A DNA stretch of 64,000 nt from Sphingobacterium sp. SGG-5 (GCF_011043525.1 NZ_JAAKGO010000005.1:372001-436000), one strand, 5' to 3'. Positions 8,961-17,454 are shown, counted from the first letter of the stretch. Notes: generated from the sequence alone by a model not told the origin. A program made the numbers and translations.

Positions 8961-10439
8961 TTACTTGGCCTTTTTGACCGTATACGCCACGATTTTATTC
9001 ATCAAGGTATCTTGCTGGCCTTTGGCATGCAGCGAGTCTATCGTGATTTCGTAAATAGACCCTTCACTTATTTCATCCAGCTGCAAAGACAATTTGGTGT
9101 TTCCGGACCTCGACTTAAATCCTTTCACAACGACTTCTTGCTCATCTACTCGATCAGAGCCGTATTTGGCATGGTAATGATAGTGGTATTTTTTGATTTT
9201 CAACCACGAGGAGAGATCCGTTCCTTTCGGAATAGAAAAACCTTTTGTAAAGGTCAGATCAAAACCATCTTTATTAAGCTTGATATCTTTTACGTCAAAC
9301 GGAACTTTATTAGTAGCAGTTATTTTTTGTATTCCTCGATCACCTAACCAACCATGATCTGATTGGCCCACCCACAGACTTCCATCGGGAGCAATAGCCA
9401 GACGGTTGTTTCCTTTTCTCAATCCCTGTCCGTCGATAAAAGGTGTCACCGCCCCCTGCAACACACCACCGACCTCCTCGAGCATAACCCGGACCAAGCG
9501 TTCTGTATTCATTTCTCCCACGATCAACTGCCCTTTAAAATGATCCATATGCATTCCATCTCTGATCACAATGGGCTGCGTTGGGGAATTAGCGATCACA
9601 TTGTGCGGGAAAATTACGGTAGGTTTTTCTCTCAGGTTGTTCAAGGAATCAACAGGCCATTCAAAAGGATTACCGTTATGCCAGTTTTTATCCCAGACCA
9701 AGCTCGCCGGGTGACCGTAAAAATTTCCTTCTCTGACACAATACAAATGGCTTGAACCCACCCAGTCACCCTGATTATCGGTAACCAGCAAACGATTATG
9801 ATCGTCTATGAGCAGACCATTGGGCGAACGAAATCCCGATGCGAATGGCATAACCTCTCCTTCGGGCGTGATTTTCATCACCCACCCTCTGTAGGGCACT
9901 ACAGAAAACATAGCCCTGCCTTGTCCTTTGCCGTCCATATTTAATTCCCCTCGCACCTCTTCCGCTATTCCTCCGCCGGATGACGAGGAATTGAGCGCGA
10001 TATATAGATTCCCTTCCTTGTCCTTCACAGGTCCATATACAAATTCGTGGTAGTTTCCAGTCATACCAAAACCGTCATACACCGTCTCGTAAGAATCCGC
10101 CATTCCATCACCGTCCGTATCTTTTATACGTGTCAGTTCCGGAAGCTGCATGACCAGCAGCTCACTTTCGCTGACCACCAACATACCTAAGGGTTCCTGC
10201 AAACCGGTGGCAAACAATTTCCATTCATTTTTTTGAGGATCGAAGATCATGATCTCACCGCGCATAAAGGCAGCGACCAACCTACCATCCGGCAAAAACT
10301 CCAAAGCGGCCACTTCGGCTGTCAGCCCTTCGGGCATAGTGATAGTCTCGATGACATACGATTCTGGAGCTTCTTGCCGTGCCGATTGGCAAAAAGCCAG
10401 TGAGAATATCAAGCTGAATAACAAAACTAAACTTTTCAT
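8961..10439 (-). CDS. beta-propeller sugar/sorbosone-dehydrogenase-like lipoprotein
   Basis: This 492-residue protein has a lipobox-like leader ending in Cys17 (SLAFC) and then a beta-propeller with repeats such as EFLPDGRLVAAFM, DTDGDGMADSYETVYDGFG and GFRSPNGLLIDDHNRLLVTDNQGDW, as in PQQ/sorbosone-dehydrogenase-like (DUF7133-type) proteins. A beta-rich C-terminal domain follows from about residue 400. The likely role is oxidation of a sugar or sugar lactone outside the inner membrane, but the cofactor is not provable here. It is the last gene of the receptor-enolase-cupredoxin operon, 11 nt after the cupredoxin gene, which could pass its electrons on. Confidence 0.65.
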   Translation of the reverse strand: MKSLVLLFSLIFSLAFCQSARQEAPESYVIETITMPEGLTAEVAALEFLPDGRLVAAFMRGEIMIFDPQKNEWKLFATGLQEPLGMLVVSESELLVMQLPELTRIKDTDGDGMADSYETVYDGFGMTGNYHEFVYGPVKDKEGNLYIALNSSSSGGGIAEEVRGELNMDGKGQGRAMFSVVPYRGWVMKITPEGEVMPFASGFRSPNGLLIDDHNRLLVTDNQGDWVGSSHLYCVREGNFYGHPASLVWDKNWHNGNPFEWPVDSLNNLREKPTVIFPHNVIANSPTQPIVIRDGMHMDHFKGQLIVGEMNTERLVRVMLEEVGGVLQGAVTPFIDGQGLRKGNNRLAIAPDGSLWVGQSDHGWLGDRGIQKITATNKVPFDVKDIKLNKDGFDLTFTKGFSIPKGTDLSSWLKIKKYHYHYHAKYGSDRVDEQEVVVKGFKSRSGNTKLSLQLDEISEGSIYEITIDSLHAKGQQDTLMNKIVAYTVKKAK

Positions 10440-10450
10440 CTATACAAAAT

Positions 10451-11566
10451 TTAATTCAACATCCGTAGTTCGACAGCAAATTGCTTTCCTGCTTGAGCAC
10501 TCAATTCTAAAATATCTGAAGATAGTTCTTTCCCCTCGTAGTAATAGCGTACCGCATCCGTGGGTGTATAGGTAAAACGAACCTGATCTTTTAACTGCGG
10601 AATTCGGAAAGAACGGACAACACCTTGTCCATTCTTCAGTTCTTTTATCAGCTCGAACACATCGACCCCATTGATGACATAGTGAAATTCCGGATATCCA
10701 CCCTCCACTATTTTATACCCTTTGAACCGAGCCTTTTCCTCCGCAACATTTCCTATCCCAAGGACCGTACTCTTGTCCTCCTTGTAAAAAACGTCTCCCA
10801 AAACCACTGCCCGTGCATCTTTATGCCCTTTCCATATGGCTGTATTATCCAAAAAATCCCCTTGCCAAGCGAATCTCAATTTACATACTCCAGCATCCCA
10901 GCAATACGAAAGCTGATCCGGTAAATGCACAGCAATAGCTGCCGGACTAGCACCTTCGACATACGTCCGATACAGATATGGCGCCTTTAACGCATAAGGA
11001 TGGGGCTGATGGTTCGCATGATCGTGTCCTGCTTCAGCCTTTTGTCTGGCCGGAGGCACATTATTATCCTTTTCTATAGGTGGCATCTTCCCTGTTGCAT
11101 TGACATACATCGCTCCATACATCACAAAGCCATGTCCCGGCAACGTACACACATACGGATAAACACCTTCTTCTTTAGGCGCTGTAAACGTCAGTACTTC
11201 AGACTGTCCGTCATGAAGAGCGGCGGTATGCCATAGCACGTCATCCCCTTTTGGCACATAGTTTTGTTTCGGTCCTTCAGCTCCCAGAGCGAGAGCCTTA
11301 GTCACTACACTTTCCCGCTTCCCGGGCTTGACGATAAGAAAATTATGGTCCATATCATCGGTGTTCTTAAATTTGATCTTAACCTGTTGTCCCGGTTTTA
11401 CATGAAACCTTGGCAAGCTAAACTGTAGACCGGGCAAGACGGTCATATTTATTTCCACAGCTTTCTGCTGCGCCATTGGGGCATAAGGAAGCAATACACT
11501 TACAAGAAAACCCATAATGGCACACCATCTCCAAGGTTTTATCGATAAATCAACGTACATATTCAT
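10451..11566 (-). CDS. cupredoxin-domain protein with C-terminal beta domain
   Basis: This 371-residue exported protein has a plastocyanin/azurin-like domain at about residues 36-155. All four type-1 copper ligands are visible: His74 (MDHNFL), Cys140, His145 and Met149, in the spacing C-x4-H-x3-M of VCTLPGHGFVM. The C-terminal half (from about residue 185, YRTYVEGASPAAIAVHL) resembles a beta domain I associate with membrane-bound dehydrogenase-like proteins, but I cannot name it firmly. It is cotranscribed with the propeller gene downstream (11 nt) and the enolase-superfamily gene upstream (6 nt). I infer that it is the electron acceptor of the propeller oxidoreductase. Confidence 0.7.
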   Translation of the reverse strand: MNMYVDLSIKPWRWCAIMGFLVSVLLPYAPMAQQKAVEINMTVLPGLQFSLPRFHVKPGQQVKIKFKNTDDMDHNFLIVKPGKRESVVTKALALGAEGPKQNYVPKGDDVLWHTAALHDGQSEVLTFTAPKEEGVYPYVCTLPGHGFVMYGAMYVNATGKMPPIEKDNNVPPARQKAEAGHDHANHQPHPYALKAPYLYRTYVEGASPAAIAVHLPDQLSYCWDAGVCKLRFAWQGDFLDNTAIWKGHKDARAVVLGDVFYKEDKSTVLGIGNVAEEKARFKGYKIVEGGYPEFHYVINGVDVFELIKELKNGQGVVRSFRIPQLKDQVRFTYTPTDAVRYYYEGKELSSDILELSAQAGKQFAVELRMLN

Positions 11567-11572
11567 TTTTTA

Positions 11573-12865
11573 TTAGCGTTTAAAAAGATTTTTATAATAT
11601 TCCGATACAGAAAAAATACCTCCACCACATTCATAAAAGCGGGAACCCAATTCAAACACCCCGTTTGAAACTTCTGTCCACTTTTCGCCAAAGTGTGGAT
11701 GCCGGGCTTTCATGATGTCCCAGTTCACATAATTCATATCCCCATTTGTTTCCATAAGCCCCATACCGACACCCGGAAAAGGCGGAAGTGCTGCGGCAAT
11801 ATTCTTATTCCAGTCTATCAATATCGGGTTTACGGTAAGGTCTGCACATAAACAGGGTATAGAATGCTCGTAGGCTATCTTTGCTATCTTTAACGTTTCG
11901 CTCAAAGTCTTTGCTATACCTTTAAGCACAAAACCCTTATAACCTCGGGCAATTTTTCGGTAAGCATCTCCCTCGCTATGCACACTTTCGTCTGCAGCAA
12001 TCAATACCCCTAAATCCGATACGTCTTCATCATTTTCCTCAACAAAAGGCTCTTCATAGAGTATGATATAAGGAAAAGCTCCTATCTCTTTCGCGTGATC
12101 CAAATACCGTTTAAGTAGCGCTTTATTCGGATACCGCGCATTGGCATCCATGGTATAATACACTTTTCCGGTAGTCGTCTGCGTGGTTTTCACATCTTTC
12201 AAGATACGGTGGATCTCGGTCAGCCTTTCCATATCCTTTTGCAGCATTACCTCATCGTCCCCCGGAAAACCAGTTTTTACTTTAAAAACAAAATACCCTT
12301 GCTCAGCTGCCGTTTTGATGTATTCCAGCGGCATATCATACGATATCTGGTACATGACCGCTATTTTATCGTTTTTATGAGATAAAGCCTCACGGTAGAT
12401 TTTGGGAAGCATATCGTAAAACGTAGCAACTCCGTTTTCCTGTGCATAAAGTAACCACAAGGCATTGTCTACGCTCAAGAGTGCATTATAAATAAAGTTG
12501 ACATTCAGCTGTTCAATACCTGTTAGTTGTTTCGCCTCTTCATATACTTCAGGAATTATCTGATCCACAAACTGTATGGGGTCGTCAAATTTACGGTTCA
12601 CAATTTTCTGTAGCGCTTTATTGGTCACGGCATACATCAATGCGTTGCCACCCGCTTCGGAAGTCGAAGCAAAAACATTCGCATCACCATACAATACACT
12701 CTGTGTGGCCATACCAATAGCTTCAAATCCACCCTTACTTTTGATCTGTACAACATTTTGCCAAAGTTCGGTCAGGTATCCCCCTTTAAAACCAAAATGG
12801 TATCTTAATTGCTCACGTTCAAAATTAGAGTCTACTGAAATAATTTCTACACCTTTCCTCTTCAT
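11573..12865 (-). CDS. enolase-superfamily sugar-acid dehydratase/racemase-like enzyme
   Basis: This 430-residue cytoplasmic protein has the alpha/beta-barrel of the enolase superfamily (mandelate racemase/muconate lactonising type). Visible catalytic features are the lysine strand FKVKTG (Lys195, Lys197), metal ligands Asp240 (MDAN), Glu271 (YEEP) and Asp292/Glu293 (AADES), and Lys316 in VLKGIAK. Members act on aldonic or uronic acids or epimerise related compounds. The substrate is not readable here, but in this locus a uronate- or aldonate-derived intermediate is likely. It sits 19 nt after the receptor gene and 6 nt before the cupredoxin gene. Confidence 0.75.
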   Translation of the reverse strand: MKRKGVEIISVDSNFEREQLRYHFGFKGGYLTELWQNVVQIKSKGGFEAIGMATQSVLYGDANVFASTSEAGGNALMYAVTNKALQKIVNRKFDDPIQFVDQIIPEVYEEAKQLTGIEQLNVNFIYNALLSVDNALWLLYAQENGVATFYDMLPKIYREALSHKNDKIAVMYQISYDMPLEYIKTAAEQGYFVFKVKTGFPGDDEVMLQKDMERLTEIHRILKDVKTTQTTTGKVYYTMDANARYPNKALLKRYLDHAKEIGAFPYIILYEEPFVEENDEDVSDLGVLIAADESVHSEGDAYRKIARGYKGFVLKGIAKTLSETLKIAKIAYEHSIPCLCADLTVNPILIDWNKNIAAALPPFPGVGMGLMETNGDMNYVNWDIMKARHPHFGEKWTEVSNGVFELGSRFYECGGGIFSVSEYYKNLFKR

Positions 12866-12884
12866 TATTATATTGTTTTAATTA

Positions 12885-15077
12885 TCAAAAAGTCACTTTT
12901 GCTGTAAGCCCATACCGCCGTGGTCCGCCTAAATGAACGGCACCAAAATCGTAGGCATAATCGATATACCGCTGGTTCGCCAGATTTTCGCCCCAGACAG
13001 CCAGCTCTATATGTCTGTAATGATAGGCTATCCTCGCGTTCCAGAGATCATACGTATCCTGACGTATGTTATTGGCCATGTCAAAATATTGGGTACCGAT
13101 ATTTTTATATGATATTCCACCCACCAGCCGGGAATCTGTCCCTGAAGAAAGGTAGTGTGTATAACGGGCCAACAAGGAACCGGTCGTACGTGGTGTAAAA
13201 ACCGGACTATTTCCACTATAATCTTTGTTCTCTCCGTTCTCCACTATCGTCAAATCTTTATATTCTGCATCGGTATACCCAAAACTACCGTCAAGTTCAA
13301 GCCCTTTAAAGGGAATAGCCGAAAGCTCCAGCTCTGCCCCTTTGCTTGTAAGCCGCCCGCTGTTACGCATCAGAGTCAACGCCTCAGGCATGACGAGCAC
13401 CGGAATCTGTCCGTTTTTCATTTGGGTATAGAAGACAGTAACATTCAGCTTTAATTTTCTGTCCATAAACATATTCTTGCTTCCGATCTCGAAATTATCA
13501 CTATGTTCCGATTCGTACGGACTTAATGCTTTTTCTGAGGGATCCGATGACAAAGGGCTAATACCGCCGGCCCTAAACCCTCTATTGTACATCGCGTATA
13601 CACGGTGAGCGTTAGAAAACCTATATCCCAATGCCAGCTTTGGGCTAAAATTACTATAATGGGCCGAAGCCGAAGTATCTGTGCGGGTAACCATCGCTTC
13701 TCCCTCATCAGGCACAAAATGCCCTTCTATCCGCAGCTTCTTATGTTCATAATCGTACCGAAGTCCAGCTGTCAATGTCAACGACGGGAGTAATTGGTAA
13801 TCCACCTGTCCAAAACCAGCCAACCCGGCACTATTCAGCTTATTGATACCTACATCCGTAAAATTGCTTATGGGCGAACCGTACATATCGGCATCCTTCC
13901 CATAATGCGTTCCCTGCTTAACCGGGCTGTCCTGTACAAAACCATATATACCCGTATTCCATCTTGTCCTAGAATCAGCGCGTGCCGGCGATGAAAAACG
14001 TGTCTCATGCATCCAGACCTTATTACGGTTCCAATCCTTGCCATAATTATTGACGACGGATATAATATCAAAATCAGAAAAATCCCCGTCAATGGACTCT
14101 TTATAAAAACGATAATTTTCCTGGTATGAGGTCTGCGTATTCATTACAAAACTATCGTGCCGATACTGGGCTGACAATGAAAAGTTAAGGGTTCGATCCC
14201 GCATTGTTGTGTTATTGTTCTGACTGAGTTTAAACGGATTCTGAAAAGCCTCATCCACTCCCATAACCAGTGGAAAAGCACCATCATTCAACTGGAGCTG
14301 ATGCTTAACATTTAACAGCAAAGACCATCGTTCGCTAGGCTGGTATTTCAAAAAATAATTCCCTTGACTCAATTTCACGTCATCATATGACGAGCTCGTG
14401 AATTCGTTGAAAAAAAACCCGTCGCGGCTCGAAAACATATTCGCTGCTCCAAAATACAGCTTATCCGCAACCAACGGAAGCTTGATGCCGGCCGTATATC
14501 GCTGTAAATTATAACTGCCGTAATCCATCTGTATGTACCCTCTCATTTGGTTATCAGGCTGTTTGGTAATAATATTTATTACTCCTCCACTGGCGTTTCG
14601 GCCATAGAGTGTTCCCTGCGGTCCCCGTAGGACCTCTATCCTCTCTACATCATTCAATTGCGAGATATAGGAATCCAAGCTGAATTGGTTTACACCATCA
14701 ATATAAGTAGCGACTGCAGGATCGTACGAAGTGGTGGATATGCCCCTTATACTCACAACGTTGCGAAGATCCCCAGGATTGGCAGCATACAAATTGGGCA
14801 CTAAAGCTCCCAAATCAGCTATATCCCAGACTTTAAATTCATCAATCTGCCTGGAGTCTAAAACATTCAGACTCAACATTGTTTCCTGAGCGACCGCTTC
14901 CTTTTTATCCGCGGTCACGATGATTTCGGGTATATGGTGACCTATCCTTTCCAAATGAACCTCTTTGTTGCTGGAATCCTTCTCCACTATCCGCCCCTTT
15001 AATATAGATCCATTTTGTTCTTGACCATATCCCAAGGACAAAGAAAAGATTAATAAAGCTCCAATAAGTTCTTTCAT
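12885..15077 (-). CDS. TonB-dependent outer-membrane receptor (no SusD partner)
   Basis: This 730-residue receptor has a signal peptide, a short linker, a plug domain (about residues 55-165, with VERIEVLRGPQGTLYGRNA and SGGVINIITKQP) and a 22-strand-type barrel ending in a terminal Phe (RRYGLTAKVTF), as usual for outer-membrane insertion. It lacks the full carboxypeptidase-regulatory-like domain of SusC proteins, and no SusD gene is nearby. It therefore resembles the stand-alone receptors of proteobacterial type used for siderophores or small oligosaccharides. It heads the operon with the enolase, cupredoxin and propeller genes, which suggests import of the sugar acid or oligosaccharide that they process. 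Confidence 0.9.
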   Translation of the reverse strand: MKELIGALLIFSLSLGYGQEQNGSILKGRIVEKDSSNKEVHLERIGHHIPEIIVTADKKEAVAQETMLSLNVLDSRQIDEFKVWDIADLGALVPNLYAANPGDLRNVVSIRGISTTSYDPAVATYIDGVNQFSLDSYISQLNDVERIEVLRGPQGTLYGRNASGGVINIITKQPDNQMRGYIQMDYGSYNLQRYTAGIKLPLVADKLYFGAANMFSSRDGFFFNEFTSSSYDDVKLSQGNYFLKYQPSERWSLLLNVKHQLQLNDGAFPLVMGVDEAFQNPFKLSQNNNTTMRDRTLNFSLSAQYRHDSFVMNTQTSYQENYRFYKESIDGDFSDFDIISVVNNYGKDWNRNKVWMHETRFSSPARADSRTRWNTGIYGFVQDSPVKQGTHYGKDADMYGSPISNFTDVGINKLNSAGLAGFGQVDYQLLPSLTLTAGLRYDYEHKKLRIEGHFVPDEGEAMVTRTDTSASAHYSNFSPKLALGYRFSNAHRVYAMYNRGFRAGGISPLSSDPSEKALSPYESEHSDNFEIGSKNMFMDRKLKLNVTVFYTQMKNGQIPVLVMPEALTLMRNSGRLTSKGAELELSAIPFKGLELDGSFGYTDAEYKDLTIVENGENKDYSGNSPVFTPRTTGSLLARYTHYLSSGTDSRLVGGISYKNIGTQYFDMANNIRQDTYDLWNARIAYHYRHIELAVWGENLANQRYIDYAYDFGAVHLGGPRRYGLTAKVTF

Positions 15078-15081
15078 TTTC

Positions 15082-15095
15082 CGTTTACGTTAACG
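15082..15095. promoter_or_regulatory. LacI-type operator directly upstream of the TonB receptor
   Basis: CGTTTACGTTAACG is a 14-bp palindrome with one mismatched pair, centred on CG at 15088/15089. It differs at one position from the core of the pyc palindrome. It ends only 4 bp before the receptor ATG, so a bound repressor would block the leader or early elongation rather than the -7/-33 region. No clear TAnnTTTG box was found for this gene. Confidence 0.6.
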
Positions 15096-15242
15096 ACACT
15101 TATGAAAACTACTCCCACTAAAATAAGAAATTTGCTATATTTGCCGATTATATGTGATTGTGTTTACAAATAGTTTTCCAGTAACTATGTCTCGAAAGTA
15201 GTATATCAACACTAAAAATGCAAATATTTATTTAGTTTTTTT

Positions 15243-16310
15243 TTAATTCTCATAAAACATATAATTCTCGATGGTGATAATATCAATGGGCATCGGTTTG
15301 AAATTAACCCCGTCTTCTTTTAATAGAAAAAATCTATACAGGTAGTTCAATGCCAGATAACCTTGCTTGTCCGGGCGCTGGCAGATCAAAAAATCGACGA
15401 CACCTTTAGTTAGGTAATTGACATTTGCCTCCAGAAAATCGAACCCGATGAGATAAGGCTTGGTTATTTCCGGATGCTCATAAAAGAACTGTCCTACTAC
15501 CGAAACGCGTGAATTGGTAACAAACAAGACATCTGGGCTACCCGTCTTCATCTTTCTCAGCAGCTCCCGCTCTACCTCTTCATACACGTTATAGGGAATA
15601 TCAGCAATATCGATTTCAAACTGCCGATCCAGATGATGAAGGTATTCTTTGTACCCTTCAATCTTGGTGTCCAGATACTTATAATTCTCTAAACCCTTCG
15701 CGACGTTCAAAATAAGTATTTTAGCTCCTGGATTTACCAGATACGAGGTGAGATTCCCCGCCAACCTTCCGGTACTGTTCAAATCGGGACCGATGTAACC
15801 CAAGGTAGACTTACTCGGGATATCAGAGTTAATGTATATGGTCTGTAGTTTCCGTTTATGACATTGCCGGACAAAGTCTTCTGTCTCTTTAATAAATATA
15901 GGGGCGATCACGACGGCGTTGAAATTTCCATGAAGTATTTGCTCCGAAACCTTTACAAAGGTACGAACATCCTCTTGGTCGTAAAGAAACACAGTCGTTT
16001 GTATACCAAAAGGCTCCAACTCTTTAATACCCTTCTCAATACCATCTAAACACAGCTGCCAGTAACCAGTTTCCAACGAAGTCTTAGGTATTAACACCGC
16101 AAAATTAAGATTATTCTTAACCGACAGTGAGCGCGCATACAGATTGGGTTGGTAATTATACTCTTTGATAATGTCTTTTATTTTTTGCCGAGTAGCATCC
16201 GACACGTCTTTCCGGTTGTTCAGCACACGATCTACCGTTGCAATGGAGACATTCGCCAGCCTTGCAATGTCTTTAATACCAAAATTCTTTTTTTCTTTGC
16301 CGTCCACCAT
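15243..16310 (-). CDS. LacI-family transcriptional regulator
   Basis: This 355-residue repressor has an N-terminal helix-turn-helix (about residues 11-32, IKDIARLANVSIATVDRVL), a hinge helix and a periplasmic-binding-protein-like ligand domain (from about residue 67, NLNFAVLIPKT). Family members bind CG-centred palindromes and release them on binding a sugar. Three candidate sites lie in this locus, which makes it the likely local regulator with a sugar or sugar-acid inducer. The gene lies 165 bp upstream of the receptor on the same strand and probably has its own promoter (-7 box at 16340-16347). Confidence 0.9.
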   Translation of the reverse strand: MVDGKEKKNFGIKDIARLANVSIATVDRVLNNRKDVSDATRQKIKDIIKEYNYQPNLYARSLSVKNNLNFAVLIPKTSLETGYWQLCLDGIEKGIKELEPFGIQTTVFLYDQEDVRTFVKVSEQILHGNFNAVVIAPIFIKETEDFVRQCHKRKLQTIYINSDIPSKSTLGYIGPDLNSTGRLAGNLTSYLVNPGAKILILNVAKGLENYKYLDTKIEGYKEYLHHLDRQFEIDIADIPYNVYEEVERELLRKMKTGSPDVLFVTNSRVSVVGQFFYEHPEITKPYLIGFDFLEANVNYLTKGVVDFLICQRPDKQGYLALNYLYRFFLLKEDGVNFKPMPIDIITIENYMFYEN

Positions 16311-16339
16311 TTTATGTTGTTGTATAATTAGTTGAAAAC

Positions 16340-16347
16340 CAAATTTA
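16340..16347 (-). promoter_or_regulatory. -7 promoter element of the LacI gene
   Basis: The minus strand reads TAAATTTG, matching the Bacteroidota TAnnTTTG box, 30 bp upstream of the LacI start codon. Confidence 0.5.
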
Positions 16348-16410
16348 CATTAAGTTTTCCGAATCTCCATGCTGAAGCGTAAAATGTCCAGGGTAAACGC
16401 ACAATCAAAC

Positions 16411-16837
16411 ATTACCCCTTTTTGTGATTACTTTTTCAGAATCAGGAATACCCATTTCTGAAAAAGGTGTTCCTGATTCTGAAAAAAGTAGTGCTTGTTT
16501 GCAACTACCAACTCTCTTTTTGCAAAAAGTACATCCTTTTTCCAGAGAGGGTATTACCTATTACAAAAAGGGAACACCTTAATCATAACTTGTGATACGT
16601 AGTTCTGAATTTGTACATCCTTCTTGCAAACAGGAATGTACTTATTCGTATTTTGTACATCCCCTTTGCAAACAAGTGATCACTTTATTTCAACAAGGAT
16701 GTACCTATTCGTATTTTGCACATCCCTTTTGCAAACAGGTGATCACCTTTTCTGAAAAGGTACATCCTTTTTCGGAAAAAGGACTACCTTTTTGTAAACA
16801 GGGATGTTCCGAAAGCTAAAAAGTGATCACAAAAAGA
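16411..16837. repeat. phased array of about twenty degenerate 21-bp units
   Basis: This stretch is built of units with a 7-nt head (TACATCC, TGATCAC, GATGTAC, AACACCT and variants) and a self-complementary spacer of the type CTTTTTGCAAAAAGG. Heads start at 16530, 16551, 16572 and then every 21 nt to 16824, that is 14 steps with no insertion or deletion. Earlier heads at 16425, 16447, 16468 and 16489 keep nearly the same spacing, with one slip near 16506. GATGTAC is the reverse complement of GTACATC, so heads occur in both orientations, and GTGATCAC is itself a palindrome. A 21-bp period places every unit on the same face of the helix. No spacers of CRISPR type and no convincing gene are present. 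The function is unknown. Confidence 0.85.
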
Positions 16838-16876
16838 GGGGCTCGGCGTGCGTGAAACTACTATTGCAGCAATAAT

Positions 16877-17043
16877 AATCAACTCAATAAAGCCGCCTAT
16901 ATCAAATCCTATAAACAGGCAGCCGAAGACGCCAATATCATGCAACCATGGTTCAGATCTACGATTTGATGAATAAGGGAGAATCAATTCATATCAATGT
17001 TAAGGAGCTAAAAGCAGGATTGAACGATATATGGAGATATTAA
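16877..17043 (+). pseudogene. possible decayed 3' end of a gene (parent unknown)
   Basis: Two adjacent stretches in different frames look protein-like: an open frame up to 16977 containing LNKAAYIKSYKQAAEDANI, and a short frame from the ATG at 16948 to the stop at 17041-17043 containing LMNKGESIHINVKELKAG. A frame change near 16950 would join them. No start codon, promoter or ribosome site is evident, and the array lies immediately upstream. I do not recognise the parent family. It may be a relic of a gene broken by the rearrangement that left the array. Confidence 0.3.
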
Positions 17044-17050
17044 CCCATTA

Positions 17051-17076
17051 AAAAAGGAACCTTCCCAGGTTCCTTT
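17051..17076 (-). terminator. terminator of the thrS-infC-rpmI-rplT operon
   Basis: The 9-bp stem AAAGGAACC/GGTTCCTTT with a 6-nt loop is followed on the minus strand by a T run. It lies about 35 bp after the rplT stop codon. Confidence 0.85.
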
Positions 17077-17109
17077 CTAAATATCTAACAAATTGATAGG
17101 GTTAAAACT

Positions 17110-17454
17110 TTATTTTACAGCATCGATAACTGCTTTAAAAGCAGCAGGCTCATTATAAGCTAAGTCAGCCAAAACCTTACGGTTCAAACCGATATTCTTC
17201 GCATTGAGCTTACCCATCAATTGGGAATATGAAATTCCGTGCTGACGAGCACCTGCATTGATACGTTGTATCCATAAAGCTCTAAACTCGCGTTTTTTGG
17301 TTTTACGGTCGCGGTAAGCGTACTGTAAACCTTTTTCAACTGTATTTTTAGCAATAGTATATACTTTGCTACGTGATCCAAAATAGCCTTTTGCTAATTT
17401 CAGAATTCTTTTTCTTCTTCTTCTCGAAGCTACTGCGTTAACCGAACGTGGCAT
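17110..17454 (-). CDS. rplT: 50S ribosomal protein L20
   Basis: This 114-residue basic protein begins [19 protein letters not shown] and contains the RNA-binding segment [16 protein letters not shown], both characteristic of L20. L20 binds 23S rRNA early in 50S assembly and in several bacteria represses its own operon. It is the last gene of thrS-infC-rpmI-rplT, a conserved bacterial order, with 101 nt after rpmI and a terminator behind it. Confidence 0.98.
   Translation of the reverse strand: MPRSVNAVASRRRRKRILKLAKGYFGSRSKVYTIAKNTVEKGLQYAYRDRKTKKREFRALWIQRINAGARQHGISYSQLMGKLNAKNIGLNRKVLADLAYNEPAAFKAVIDAVK

Noticed and set aside
15137..15146. TAnnTTTG-like promoter on the plus strand (TATATTTG) near 15140
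   Set aside because: No plus-strand gene follows for about 1.5 kb; AT-rich sequence gives such matches by chance.
16592..16819. Open frame of 75 codons with 7-residue repeats (VHPFCKQ, VITFSEK)
   Set aside because: The repeats are the direct result of a 21-nt DNA period. The frame opens with GTG, has no ribosome site or promoter, and has odd Cys/His content. Treated as non-coding array.
16411..16837. Possible CRISPR array
   Set aside because: No constant repeat alternates with unique spacers; every part of each unit recurs in degenerate form, and there are no cas genes.
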